A stretch of 64,000 bases of DNA from Notospermus geniculatus (GCA_002633025.1 NMRB01000169.1:306729-370728); one strand, 5' to 3'. Positions 1 to 10,730 are shown, counted from the stretch's first letter. Program-made: numbers and translations. Notes: generated from the sequence alone by a model not told the origin.

Positions 1-255
1 GACGGGAAAGCAGTTTGTTCACAAATACCACTTGTATTCATTGTATTCAGAAATTGTACTCCTTCTGGGTGCCATCACCTGAGTTTATGTCATTGACTGA
101 TAATACTGATCAGATCATAAAAATACTTCTTGGTGTGTTCAGCTTATCTTATCTGTACTGATCCTTCAACATTCACCATGAGAGTCACAGTTTCACACTT
201 AACCATGGAGACTTATCACAGAGGTGAGCACAATGGCCCTGGCCATTTCATTATG
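1..255 (-). repeat. Fragment of a dispersed element, inverted copy of 48.5-48.77 kb
   Basis: The first ~255 bases are nearly the reverse complement of about 48,515-48,770. Shared landmarks include the GATCAGATCATAAAAATAC stretch and GGTGAGCACAATGGCCCTGG. At 48.5 kb this forms the left end of a larger repeat that starts with inverted GTGCTCACCTCTGTG. So the window begins inside a copy of that family in the opposite orientation. The ORFs across it are not conserved between the two copies and I do not consider them coding. Confidence 0.8.
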
Positions 256-641
256 TTTTCAGTCTGTCTTGCGTGGTTGTTTATAGTCCTATTTATTTTA
301 TTTATTAACAAGATTACAGAGTGGGTGCCGCGCAAAAAGTGCATTATGGCTACCCACTCGATACATGATGACGATTAGGCGAATTCCTCCAAGGCGGAAC
401 ATTGAAACACAATGTGGTGAGTGATGAATATGATACATATACATTAATGGTATGAAGTGAAAGGCCCAAAAGCTAGAGAAAGATGAAAAAAGTAACCATG
501 TCCTGAAGCGAAATGATAGTGTTGGAAGAGACAACACGTTCAAAAGTAAGGAAATTGTCGAGCTGAGATGAATGGCGAGTGCCTCCACAAGGGATCGAAA
601 AGGAATTTACAATTGCTATGAACAAAAGGGAAGCAGTCGTC

Positions 642-1863
642 AGCCATCTCAGGCGGACGAATTAAGAAAACCTCTTGGTTTCGGAGATATATTGAAAAGT
701 GGCGTCGAAAACAAAAGGATTCTTGGTGAGCATTGGCATAGTCCTATGTACTGTCTTTTCCACTATATCCTTGGGGTAACCATTGTAGGTTATGAACGCC
801 TGTTTGATATGATCAAGTTCCGGTTGAAGGTATTGGGGGGAGCATATGTTGAGTGCACGGCGGGTAAGAGTTTGTATAATTTCCAGTTTCACTTGTTGCG
901 GATGGTTCGATTGGCAATGGATGTACTGTAGACTTTTGTGTCTAGTTTATCTGGTGTCCTGATGATGCACACATCCAAGAATGGTAGCTGCTGATCCTTC
1001 TCAAGCTCCATTGTGAAGTTAATCCTCTCGTGTTTTGTGTTGAGATAGTTGAGGAGATCCGTGGGGTCATCCTTTTCACTGATCATGGTGAGTACATCAT
1101 CCACTTTCCTGTACCAACACATTGGTGTGACGGGTATGGTAGGCCGGAGTGGACTTAATTCTTATATAATGGACCCATTAAATGCTATTTAATGGGTACA
1201 TATATTCGGGCAATTAATGGGTCCATTATTTCAGCCAATAGTGTCTTGTTTTTATATTATGTACCCATTAATTCGAATATATGTACTCATTAATTCGAAT
1301 ATATGGACTCATTAATTCGAATATATGGACCCATTAAATCGAATATATGGACTCATTAAATACAACACAACTTCCGCCGGTAAATACCGGATTCCACCAA
1401 TCAGGATTCAGCTTCATATGGACCCATTAATTCGCACCACTAAACTTCCGCCGATAAAACTGAATTATGATTGGTCAAATCGGGTATTTACCGGCGGAAG
1501 TTCGTGTTGGAATTAATGGGTCCATATATTCGAATTAATGGGTCCATATATTCGAAATAATGGGTCCATATTCGAATTAATGGGTCCATATATTCGAATT
1601 AATGAGTCCACATAAAAACAACACGCTATTGGCTGAAATAATGGACCCATTAATTGCCCGAATATATGTACCCATTAAATATCATTTGATGGGTCCATAA
1701 GAATTAAGTCCACTCCGGCCTACCATAGACGGGAGCGTGCCTGAGTGCGTCTTCTTCAAAATGCGACATGAAGATTTCAGTAATGATGGGGGATATAGGG
1801 GAGCCCATGGGTAGGCCATTAACTTGCTCAGTGTTTTTACAGAAATACAGTATTAATGAAACT
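642..1863 (-). pseudogene. Penelope-like reverse transcriptase remnant, split by an inserted MITE
   Basis: Read on the minus strand, 1863-1728 encodes the segment containing NGLPMGSPISPIITEIFM, and 1134-889 continues with CWYRKVDDVLTMI. These are the RT blocks (MGSP and the xVDD catalytic motif) typical of Penelope-like elements. A third piece, 892-662, gives the thumb region (KLEIIQTLTRRALNICS and a NGYP motif) in another frame. A frameshift therefore lies near 890-925. The copy lacks the N-terminus and the GIY-YIG endonuclease, and is split at 1135-1727 by a later insertion. On removing that insertion and one copy of the duplicated target, the reading frame continues without interruption. 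Dead retroelement fragment; family assignment is firm, clade is not. Confidence 0.85.
1135..1727. mobile_element. 593-bp palindromic non-autonomous element with 6-bp TSD
   Basis: The left end TATGGTAGGCCGGAGTGGAC is matched inverted at the right end (GTCCACTCCGGCCTACCATA). GACGGG is duplicated at 1129-1134 and 1728-1733. The interior is built of many short units around GAATATATGGACCCATTAAT in both orientations, so the whole element is a near-complete fold-back. No coding capacity is visible. Insertion was into the Penelope RT frame, so the element is younger than that copy. Superfamily unknown. Confidence 0.85.
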
Positions 1864-1905
1864 GCACAATAGTTTCATTAATACTGTATTTCTGTAAAAA
1901 CACTG
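1829..1905. repeat. Perfect 35-bp inverted repeat with 7-bp loop
   Basis: Bases 1829-1863 are repeated as reverse complement at 1871-1905. The left arm is in-frame Penelope RT sequence (minus strand), so the right arm is an inverted duplication of coding sequence and marks a rearrangement breakpoint of that copy. Confidence 0.85.
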
Positions 1906-1984
1906 TTATGTAGACTCAACTCCACTTTGATTTAGTTGTACACTTGACAACGACCAGGGAACACTGATAGAAACGTCGTGTTAA

Positions 1985-2366
1985 AGCAAATGGCTCGCGG
2001 GGTTTGTTGACAGTATGTTTGTTGACATATCCTCAAACCAAGCGCCGTTTTGAGAAAAAGGTGAAAGAAGGATTTTAGTTTAATGGGAAATGCATTAGAC
2101 AGCCAAACTTCGGAGGCGTATTCTGCAAAATCTGCCGCTTCGAAATCAATGTGAATAGCACAAAATGTACATTTTGACCGACTGAATTTGAAAACGTCAT
2201 TAACTCATTTTAACAAATTTTTAATGGAACCTCGTCCCTAGTGTTTACGTTCGCATATGTGCACAGGTTTCGCATATGGCTGGAGCACGGCTTTGCCTGG
2301 AGACGAGATTCACCCTCTATGGGAGGTACCACCAAAAATGTAAACAAACCCCGCGAGCCATTTGCT
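1985..2366. mobile_element. TTAA-flanked MITE, copy 1 (piggyBac-like target)
   Basis: Terminal inverted repeats AGCAAATGGCTCGCGGGGTT / AACCCCGCGAGCCATTTGCT are bounded on both sides by TTAA (1981-1984 and 2367-2370). A second copy of the same ~380 bp lies at 39,174-39,553, also flanked by TTAA. No transposase ORF. TTAA duplication is the hallmark of piggyBac (also Kolobok), so mobilisation by such a transposase is inferred. Confidence 0.8.
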
Positions 2367-2370
2367 TTAA

Positions 2371-3759
2371 AATAAACCTAGAAAGAGTAACCGAAAAGTT
2401 GGATTAGTTATGCAACTTTTAGTTTCACACGAGTCAAGTTGGTCAATTTTATTCGTGTGAAAATCAGGTGTGGAAAATTCACAGCTGTAAAATGATTACT
2501 CGTGTAATTTTTCCATGAAGCTCTCACTCGCCGCCATCTTCTTGGATCGTGACCATGTAAGGAATTCCCGCATGCTCCTTCTTGCAGGAAGCTGATCAAG
2601 ATGATTATATTCAAAATGCTTTACCCGTGACCAACTCCTAACAGTGGAAGTGCAGATTATGCAGAATTTAAATTTCCTTGCAATTCCACACAGCTTTCAA
2701 AATGATGGGCCGCAAATGCAACTCATTTGTTGTCGCAATCTGAGGTGCACTGAGGACTGCGGGGCACATATGCTACAAGAACAATCTTGATTATATGTAC
2801 GTACGTCCACCTCGAAACCATAGGTTACCTGACATTTCTAAGGGACACAATATAAGGAAACTTGACCATCAACTTCGATATGAACAAAATCGTACGTTAA
2901 CACTGAAGCTAAGACGTTCGTGTTGGAAATAATATCCACGAATAAAACCTCCGAAAATGAGAACCAATAGGAATCCATGCCCCCGTGGGTACCAAGGAAT
3001 GCCCTCATAGGAACCAAGGATGTCCTAGCGGTGACGTCGAAAGAAGCCAATACCTCGGAATGCTAAAGCAAGTCGGGCTGTTATCGTCGTATCAAAGTCC
3101 TCCTCCTGAAGGCGCCAGCAAAGTAAAGTTCATTGCATTGTAGGCCTACATCTTCAAATCTCAATGTCGAATCGAAATTCACCCTGTCATAGCCTTAAAC
3201 CACTGGCCTGGGGACGATTGGGGGCATTCGTAGCTGGCGTCAAGTAGAATACTAGTAATCTGGCGAAAAAGACGACATGAGATTGATCGGCAATTATATT
3301 TTTATGTGTTTATGTCCTGGCGTGAAGAAAATGAATTGTGATGACTGTTCTCTGTTTGTTCTAGATGTATCCAACATTCAGTGTGATACAAGTAATCAAT
3401 AGTTTTACACTATTGATTTTCGTGGAGAAACCTACATCGCTTGATCATTCAGAAACGTCGAAAAAATCGAACGAAGTGCCTTTCATATTTTGATGAAGTT
3501 GCGGGGGGGGGGGGGNTCAATAACAATGGTCCAGTCAATAGGCCTGAGTAATAGGTGTTGTAGGCTTTTGGGCAAACGAACTCCTTTCGTTCCCCATGTT
3601 AGGTAACACACAGGCCCAGGTGTACTGGCATTTCGTATGCACGGCCATGGGGACCTGCGCAAGCAGACGTCTCTTGATACACCAGTCTTTGTGGTGACTA
3701 CTTATTTTTGTATTGCATCCGCGATCATTGATAACTAATCGGATGTTTTGTTTATGACC
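2371..3759. other. Intergenic stretch without recognised genes
   Basis: No ORF with recognisable similarity and no convincing repeat boundary. A homopolymer of about 12 G followed by one N sits near 3505-3516, which looks like an assembly soft spot. Confidence 0.5.
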
Positions 3760-3915
3760 GGGTTTATTTATCGAGCCGCTCGATGAATAAGCACTACATT
3801 CGGTCTTATTTGTCAAGCCGCTCGATGAGCAGTACGTGGATTCAGTGTTATTTATCGAGCTGGCTTGACAAGCAGGCTTAAAATTCAGCATTGTTCGTCG
3901 AGCTGGCAATAAAGA
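3760..3915. repeat. ~43-bp imperfect tandem repeat
   Basis: The phrase TTATTTATCGAGCCGCTCGA recurs about every 43 bp, three to four times, with divergence. A related inverted phrase (GAGCCGGGCTTGATAAATA) occurs at about 4469-4490, suggesting that both belong to one decayed element. Confidence 0.55.
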
Positions 3916-4303
3916 CACGCCTCCTCATGAATATGCAATGGCTTCAGCTTGTTTAATTCGGAAGTCGGCAGTGTGGTGGCGCTTCATTGCTCGCAACATA
4001 TGGGGGTCTCCGAAGCCAATTTTTCCTTTTTTCAACCCTTGTTTCTGTGTGATGACCCAAATCTTAGACACTGTGGTGGCATGCCTAGCTTCAGACTCTC
4101 GGTTTTCATCAGTCTCAGGATTAATCCGCTGGTGAGTCCGAACACGGTGTGCCCAGCAGGATGATGCGACGATTCTGTAGACGATTTTATCAGTGTCACC
4201 ACTAAGAACAAATAATTAACCAGTTGTTCTATGTATAAATTTGGAAAAGCCAACATAATTTACTAAAAAAAGGAAAACAAGAAAAAGAAAAAAAATGAAA
4301 AAA

Positions 4304-4392
4304 TATCATGACCACACGGAAATCGAACCCGCGACCTCAGGGGTGTAGTCCCCACATCGTTGCAATGTGCCAATCAACACATTGATGACAGT
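4304..4392 (-). repeat. tRNA-derived SINE-like head, degenerate
   Basis: On the minus strand there is a good B-box (GGTTCGATTTCC). A weak A-box-like GATTGGCACATTG lies about 45 bp upstream. This order matches a pol III SINE promoter. The flanks do not fold into a tRNA acceptor stem, so it is not a working tRNA gene. A better-preserved relative is at 61,722-61,873. Confidence 0.45.
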
Positions 4393-5077
4393 GGTAGAGT
4401 ATTTATCACCTGGTTCCGGAAATACGGGCAGCTCGACGTTTAAGCCCAATTTTGCGTACTGTTCAGCGAGCCGGGCTTGATAAATAGCCACTTCGTTTGT
4501 TTATTCAGTGTGTTTGGATTCGATCATCCAGGGCACCCTGGTATTTGGACTCCTCGCCAACTCTGACCCACAAACCCCAGGGGAGATGTGAACCAAACCG
4601 TGTCCAAGCAAGCTCTTGTATTTATTATGCTTCCCCCTGCATATTCTGTTAGGAATTTGTTTGTTTTTTACTATTTTGTCTTTTTCGACAAAAATCACGT
4701 TCATTAATCTTGATGACGATGTTTTCGTTAATGATGGTACATTGCATGGGTAATATTCATGCCGAACATTTACAACATAACAGTAGAAACGAGCGCGAAC
4801 CGCCTAAAATGCTCACTAAATAGAACAGCAAAGCTGCCCTCGCTTCCAGGCAAACCGCGACATTTTGACGTCACTAATTTAACTGTATGATGAAACTGCT
4901 CTACCTGGAGGCGAGAATGGCTAGACCAGGGCGGGAAAATTGCAGCCAATCAGATCGAGTGTTACAACTGAGCAAACAGGAGGTAAACATCAGCAGCTGA
5001 TCATGCTGATCATCATCAGCGTGTTGATTTTTGGATTTGGAAGATTTTCGCGAGAAAATGATGAGAATGATGATACG

Positions 5078-5746
5078 ATGTCGGTCAAATTCTGTAGAAT
5101 TTGTAACGAGGAAGTTGCTCCATCCAATAGAAGAAACATTTTCAGTCCGACGATTGCACATATTTTGCCAGTTTGCAAGGAGTTCGAGGCAAGTAATCGT
5201 GAGCCATTTCCAGGTGATGGAAAGAGTGACATTTTGTGCAGGCCAGATTTTAATGCACTGAACAGACTCTCCAAAATTGATAGCGATCTGAAAGCTGTGG
5301 TTAAAAGATTTCAACAGGATAGACATGATCTTTTCGTCAGGCTTCAGGCTAGACTTAAACCAGGACACCACCATGGAAAACAGTCTGTTTCTGCTATTGG
5401 TACAACTACTAGAACTAGGCCTAGGCCTACTACTAGTACTGTGTCTGGGTCCAGTGGCCATACTAGTCATAGTGCAGAGGACCAGGCTACATCATCAAGG
5501 TCTGCACTTCTTGCAACTCCAAGAGCACTTTATCTTGGCCATGGGAGGAAGAGAAAGGAGGTTGGTAATGGTACTGCTGGTACACCATCACCACAGCAGC
5601 ACAGTCGCAAACGACTCGATTTCAAGCCGACTCCAGGGAAGGCAAAGGTGAATACTGCACAGATTGGTGTGACACATGGTGAGGGATCTGCCGACTTCCA
5701 TGATGATGATGATGATGATGGAGGGCAGAAACAATTGGAGGCAAAG
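5078..5746 (+). CDS. DUF6589 gene exon 1
   Basis: ATG at 5078 and donor AAAG|gtaaga after 5746, phase 0. It holds the Cys pair near the N-terminus and a low-complexity region with repeated Thr-Arg-Pro and a run of Asp near the end (GAT repeats at 5701-5720). Confidence 0.65.
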
Positions 5747-5952
5747 GTAAGAAATGCATAGGCCTATGAGTCGTTGAAAAAGGTCTCTAATATTTTAGAT
5801 CCTGCAATTTTTTAAAACTTCCTAACCTTTCTGTTTTGCAGTTTGAGATCAGGACAAATTATTGTTTCCATCAGTCTATGTTTTATCTAACATCCCATGA
5901 TATTGTGCCACTAATTGTCCTAGTTTTTTATTGTCAAACCTCTCTGATTCAG

Positions 5953-6404
5953 GTTACTGTACTGTATCCAGGAGGAACAAAGAAGAAAGTAGTTCTGACA
6001 TCCGCTAATCCAGTGATGAAGATCCTGAAAGCGATAGCAAATAAAAGGGACATCAAGAAGGTGGCAAATGCTGCGTACAGTGTGCTACAGGAGCAAGTTC
6101 TCGACCTTGTTATGAAAGACTTAAAGACAGAATGCAAGTCAATATGTCAGACGAAGAAACCATCGATTCCGAGGAGCCACCACCCAAAAGATCTGGAGTC
6201 CTTTCAGTTCAAAGATCTTCAGTTGGAGTGGACAAACCGCCTTCCCCTGTTGAAAAAACTTGTGGAATCAGTTACCGGCAAACCACTGTCCCCTGCATCT
6301 TTGTTTGGTGGAACTGTGCTGCTAAAGGAACGAAACAATGAGATGTCTGCACACTGGGTTACATTACTGGCCTAATTGTGGATCATGGTGGTGCCACCAA
6401 CAAG
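5953..6404 (+). CDS. DUF6589 gene exon 2 (frameshifted, GC donor)
   Basis: Acceptor TTCAG|GTTACT, phase 0. An alternative phase-0 acceptor lies at 5842 but would add a hydrophobic stretch that looks intronic. The frame runs to about residue LLKERNNEMSA, then must shift by one base to read GLIVDHGGATNK. It ends at AAG|gcaagt, a GC-AG donor with otherwise perfect consensus. Confidence 0.6.
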
Positions 6405-6618
6405 GCAAGTGTGAGAGGTGCTTGCCTCCTACATTACAAAAGTTCAATGAAGAAATAATAAATGTCAGTGATGAACTCCTATTCATTTGATGAACTCGAG
6501 AATTTCTAGTAGGCCTACATGTAAAATTATATACCTGGTAGTACATGTACTTGTAAGACTTGCCATCTTTTTATCTTATTGTAATGACATTTTCAGTGAA
6601 TCTATTTTTCTCTTTCAG

Positions 6619-7470
6619 ACTATCCAGATTTTGCAACGTGTAGGATGTTCCGTTAGTTCAAAGACACTCTTGGAAATGAGACACAAGATTGCCAAGGAAC
6701 ACATGGCTGTGGTTCAGGAACTTGTAGGAATGAAACGTGAAGTAGTTGAGTTGCGTTCAGCACTGGAGGCACACTCTTTAATGAAGGACCATAGAAAAGG
6801 TGTGTATCGGAGTGGTTTCCCAATGCAAGAGCCTGCTGTTAGTGAGTCTGGTGCTAGGAATAGTTTTGTTGCTTCTCTGCATGCACGCTATCCCATGTGT
6901 TGTGCTCCGCTGTATACTGCCACTGCCACCAATCGCCTTAGTAGTATCGGTAGTACTATCTGCTTTGAACGCCAGCATGAGATTGACATCCAGGTTTTGA
7001 ATTCTCTGAGCCAACATTGTGACTATGACATTGTGTCAGATAACTGTGATGTTACTGTGAATCCCACGTACATGACAAAGGAGAACCAGCGAAAGAGTTA
7101 CCACTGGTTCCTTAACTTGGCTGTTAAGAAACGTGTCACCACAAACGTACTACCAGATGAAGAGCCCCAAGCAGATATTCGCCGTATAGACAATTCTCGA
7201 TTCCTCCCCAGTGTCGACGATGTCAACGGACTAGACAGTCATTTTTGTCACCACATTGCCCACATATTGGTTGACAATTTGACATTCTTGGAGCCATATC
7301 GTGACAGTCTCCCTGAATTCATTCATCATCCGTACTTAAAGGAAATGGCGCAGAAATCAGAATTCGTCATTCTCGATTTATTGAATAAATCTGAGAACAA
7401 GTCGGATGAAATGATTGACATACTGGAATGGGTGCATGAAAATTTTGTGCCGCATACAGATAAAAAGAAA
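6619..7470 (+). CDS. DUF6589 gene exon 3, 5' part
   Basis: Acceptor CTTTCAG|ACTATC at 6619, phase 0. It encodes RVGCSVSSKTLLEMRHKIAK and continues to WVHENFVPHTDKKK, where the stop TGA (7471-7473) is created by the inserted Penelope terminal sequence. Confidence 0.75.
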
Positions 7471-7521
7471 TGAAATAGGTAACACCGTCTTTTGAATCAA
7501 CTTGGTTGTATTGAGACAAGC

Positions 7522-7547
7522 TTTCGACCCTATCGGGCCTTCATCAG
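7522..7547 (-). ncRNA. Hammerhead-ribozyme-like core, left arm
   Basis: The minus strand reads CTGATGA, a 5-bp stem II (GGCCC/GGGTC, loop GATA), then GAAA. This is the conserved hammerhead framework known from Penelope-like terminal repeats. Predicted helix III leaves G at the cleavage position, which would block self-cleavage, so this may be a decayed motif. Confidence 0.5.
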
Positions 7548-7980
7548 GTCTGAGGAAAATCATGACAACAGGAGTATACATATGTGGTGACAATTACAAT
7601 GACAATACACGTCGGACTTAAAATGTAGCTTGAACATTAATTGGTGGCTGAGAAGGTGACAACAGTAAAGCAAACACAAGATAAATCCTAAAGATAAATC
7701 TTTACTTGTAGTTGGCCATGAAGCCCAGGTCCCTGTTAAGTCCGTTGTTTTTGCAGTTAAATCTGGCAATGAGTCTTTGTTCACAGATCCTTCTTTCTCT
7801 GGTGTTTGGTAAATGTCCTTGTAACACCCTTATCCGCATGTTGTTGCAAGAATGATCTACTTGGTTGAAATGCTCTCCTACANCCAATTAATGTTCAAGC
7901 TACATTTTAAGTCCGACGTGTATTGTCATTGTAATTGTCACCACATATGTATACTCCTGTTGTCATGATTTTCCTCAGAC

Positions 7981-8006
7981 CTGATGAAGGCCCGATAGGG
8001 TCGAAA
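7981..8006 (+). ncRNA. Hammerhead-ribozyme-like core, right arm
   Basis: CTGATGA 7981-7987, stem II 7989-7993 pairing 7998-8002, GAAA 8003-8006. Helix III GCTTG/CAAGT can follow. It mirrors the left-arm copy, so the same core is present on both strands of one insertion. Confidence 0.5.
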
Positions 8007-8063
8007 GCTTGTCTCAATACAACCAAGTTGATTCAAAAGACGGTGTTACCTATTTCATTTCTT

Positions 8064-8284
8064 CTCATTCATTCAACGATCAACACGGCTATCTCTATAA
8101 TTATTATACAGATAAAAAACCGCCAGAGACCATTGAGAAAATTGTACTGGGAGGTGATGTTTTGACCAACGAGCGAGCTTATGCAGCACAGGAGCACATG
8201 CTGAATGGACAAACTCACTTCGAAAGACTTGGTGGCATCATCCATCGGCCAGAGGGTTTGCATCGTTTGATGAATCTTACAATG
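8064..8284 (+). CDS. DUF6589 gene exon 3, 3' part
   Basis: This resumes the frame after the insertion (NDQHGYLYNYYTDKKPPETI), passes through the most typical DUF6589 block, and ends at ACAATG|gtaatg, phase 0. The exact junction with the 5' part cannot be fixed because no clear target duplication is visible. Confidence 0.7.
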
Positions 8285-8659
8285 GTAATGTCCCTTCATT
8301 CTGCATGTACATTATTTCATCTTAGATAATCCTCGTGAAAGTGTTCCTTCTCTGCTTTGCTTAGACTTTTTACTGCCTATCGTGTACCGGTATATTGTTA
8401 ATGTATTTATTGCTTTTAAAGACTGCTGCATTTTCTTTTTAACATCTGGTAGCTACATGTATATGACATGTACATGAGCACCCCAAATACTTATGGTCAC
8501 TCGTTTGCTGAACTTGAACTGAAAAACATTGCTCTACTCCAGTTCGTTTTTGATTTGAGACATATACATGTAATTCTCAATTCATAACACAAATTTCAAA
8601 TAATAGTTTCCCCCTTATTGTAACTGAAATTGATTTTATTCCACTTTTTCTGATTTTAG

Positions 8660-8778
8660 GCTGTCTACCAAGTATTTTACAAGGAAGCTTCTGTACACCG
8701 TGGGACACCATACCAACTCCGGAATCACATCAACCGTAGAGATGTAAGAGGTGCTGATGCTGTTGTTTCATCATTCAG
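8660..8778 (+). CDS. DUF6589 gene exon 4
   Basis: Acceptor GATTTTAG|GCTGTC, donor TTCAG|gtgagc. It enters in phase 0 and leaves in phase 2. Encodes AVYQVFYKEASVHRGTPYQL and onward, in register with the DUF6589 family. Confidence 0.75.
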
Positions 8779-8938
8779 GTGAGCAATTCATAAATGAATG
8801 AAAACTTTTTTCATGATCTGCACCCTGAGCAGAGGTTCAGTGATCCTTTTTGTAATGTACGTGACACAAGGCCAATCTATGAACATGAAACACTTATCTG
8901 AACCTGGAAGTTATGTAAATTATACACTTTCATTTCAG

Positions 8939-9121
8939 GCCACATTTTACGTTTTTGGTAGATGTACTCACGGCATGTATCTTGACATGTGCAACAGATC
9001 ACTTTGGGATTGATGGGATTGATAGCACACCAACAAAGAATAAACCATTGCCACCAACTCTACTGAACCAAGACATGCAGAGACAGTGGATCATGGAACA
9101 AGCAAAGGTTATTTTGGATAG
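8939..9121 (+). CDS. DUF6589 gene exon 5
   Basis: Acceptor ATTTCAG|GCCACA, donor GATAG|gtacga, phase 2 on both sides. Encodes PHFTFLVDVLTACILTCATD and the WIMEQAKVILDR helix. Confidence 0.75.
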
Positions 9122-9272
9122 GTACGACTTCATTTAGAGCATGATGTCATCACATGTTTATCACACGATTGACTAGATATAATCACATTTGGCATTATTT
9201 ATGCATGTACTTAGAATATGAGTAGTGTGGCACAAGCTTCAGTCAGCTTACCCCCTTCCGTTTCAATTTAAG

Positions 9273-10143
9273 GTACATCAAACTAGAGGTTGATGAGTTT
9301 GACAGTATGAGGACAACTATGGAAAAGGAGATGATCAGCCAGAGAAGAATAGAGGCAATGTACCTGCAAGATGGTGAGATATTCGTGTGTTCGGAGTGCA
9401 ACAAGCCCTATCGAAGAAAGGGGTCTCTAGTCAAGCATTTAAAGAAGGAACACAATATTGATGTTTTGCCCAAACATGGGGAGCAGAATGTGCAGCCTGA
9501 GGGACAAGATGTAGTGGCCAAGCTATTTGCTTCACTGATGAAAATGGTGCTTTTACTGTATGACACTGACAATGCGTACGAACTCGGAGATGCAGACAGA
9601 ATTTTCCGGAACGCAAAGTTCGAATTACTGTTGTATGATGCATGTGGCCATACAAAATATAAGATTTGGATGTTCAGAATGTTGTCCCTGGAGCAGGCCA
9701 TCCTGACTCCAAAAGAATCGCTTGAATATAGGTGGAATGCTTGCTTTAACACAAGGGGGGGAGCAGGTAGAAACATCCCTGATGACAATTTGTGTGAGCT
9801 TCAGATCAAAGCGTTGAAGGAATGTCTGAGGTCGATGGGATCCAATGTGAATTTTGACATGGCAAGAGTGGCAGCCAACAGTATTCAGAAGTTAGACGCA
9901 ATCACTGAAAATGTTTGTGTACAGTGTAATGTGTACCCAAAGCCATCCAAAACTAAATCCGTGAACAAAAGGAAAGATATTGAGAGGTTGGTAAAGGAGT
10001 TGATGGACACTAACTTTTGCTCAATTACTCCTGGGCGGAACATGGTGACTTTTAAAGACTTCATTGACCCATTTGACCGTGTGAAGATTGTTAAACTTCA
10101 CAACTGGATGAATGATCAGAAAAGAGACTTTGTCATTCCTTAG
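9273..10143 (+). CDS. DUF6589 gene last exon with C2H2 zinc finger
   Basis: Acceptor AATTTAAG|GTACAT, phase 2, open to TAG at 10141-10143. It begins YIKLEVDEFDSMRTTMEKEM and then carries the finger FVCSECNKPYRRKGSLVKH. The rest is a helical domain of about 230 residues I cannot name. An ATTAAA poly(A)-signal candidate is near 10,303. A G run at about 10,242-10,252 lies in the 3' UTR. Confidence 0.75.
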
Positions 10144-10730
10144 AACAACTGAATACAGCAGTGATGCAGATGAGTCTTGAGTGGAGCGAGTTCAAAATAA
10201 TTTCTTCATGTCCTGTAGTTTCAAGCCATGTTAGAAAGGTGGGGGGGGGGGGTAGGGTAGTGTTTGAATGTGCAAGATGTGTATAATGTACATGTATATT
10301 TTTTACATTAAAGATTAAATTCATATTTTCTTTTAATTGCTGTTTCGTAGTACATTTGTGCTTGCGCTAACCCTTAATTTTAGCAGGATATGCCATTCTG
10401 TTCATTTTGTCAATCCTCCATCAGTCTCATACTGTACTTTCCTTGGGTCTGAGTTTGGCGATGTGCATGCACCACAACGTGCCCTGGATTACTTGTGTAG
10501 TCTCTGAACTGTAGAGAATGAGAACTTCAATGAACCTGGATGATTGAAATTTGGAACTGCACAAAAGACAACATGTTTACCGGTAATGAGACATCTTTTG
10601 TCATGTACCATCAAGCTCCTCTTTTTTCATAAGTCTTTTTTTCCTGTTGCATGTTTACCTGATAGCTTCTTGGGTTTGAGCTGGTGAGGGAACCTTTGAC
10701 ATGGTGTCCCATTTAAAAGAAAAACTACAT

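Larger units (their letters stand above)
7465..8063 (-). mobile_element. Penelope-like element fragment with inverted terminal repeats, inserted in DUF6589 exon 3
   Basis: About 185-bp arms are inverted copies (7465-7650 and 7880-8063; outer ends AAGAAATGAAATAGGTAACA). The minus-strand frame between them (about 7887-7705) reads GEHFNQVDHSCNNMRIRVLQ and ends near FNCKNNGLNRD, which resembles the C-terminal part of the GIY-YIG endonuclease of Penelope-like elements. Each arm carries a hammerhead-like core (see separate entries). Only the 3' end of an element is present. It splits the DUF6589 block within one exon. No clear target duplication was found. One N at 7883. Confidence 0.75.
5078..10143 (+). 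pseudogene. DUF6589-family protein with C2H2 finger, 7 exons, disrupted
   Basis: Exons by splice sites and phase: 5078-5746, 5953-6404, 6619-~7470 plus ~8064-8284 (one exon split by a Penelope insertion), 8660-8778, 8939-9121, 9273-10143. The product would be about 1,100 residues. The N-terminus has C-x2-C (FCRIC) and a later Cys, reminiscent of ZAD-like treble clefs, then a Thr/Ser/Gly-rich linker. The centre matches DUF6589 (blocks GDVLTNERAYAAQEHMLNGQ, HFERLGGIIHRPEGLHRLMN, GTPYQLRNHINRRDV). A C2H2 finger (C-x2-C-x12-H-x4-H, ~9388-9453) follows. Exon 2 is 452 bp although both borders are phase 0, so one base is missing near 6345. Its donor is GC (AAG|gcaagt). Start 4940 is also open, but ATG 5078 opens directly on the Cys motif. 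Likely a transposase-like protein of unknown mechanism; recognition of DUF6589 is strong, function inferred. Confidence 0.8.

Noticed and set aside
4901-5470. 189-codon minus-strand ORF
   Set aside because: It lies antisense to exon 1 of the DUF6589 gene, has Ser/Arg-rich low-complexity translation and no supporting signals; it is a shadow of the real frame.
7522-8006. Active self-cleaving hammerhead pair
   Set aside because: Core boxes and stem II are present, but the expected cleavage nucleotide is G in my fold, so I report only a hammerhead-like core.
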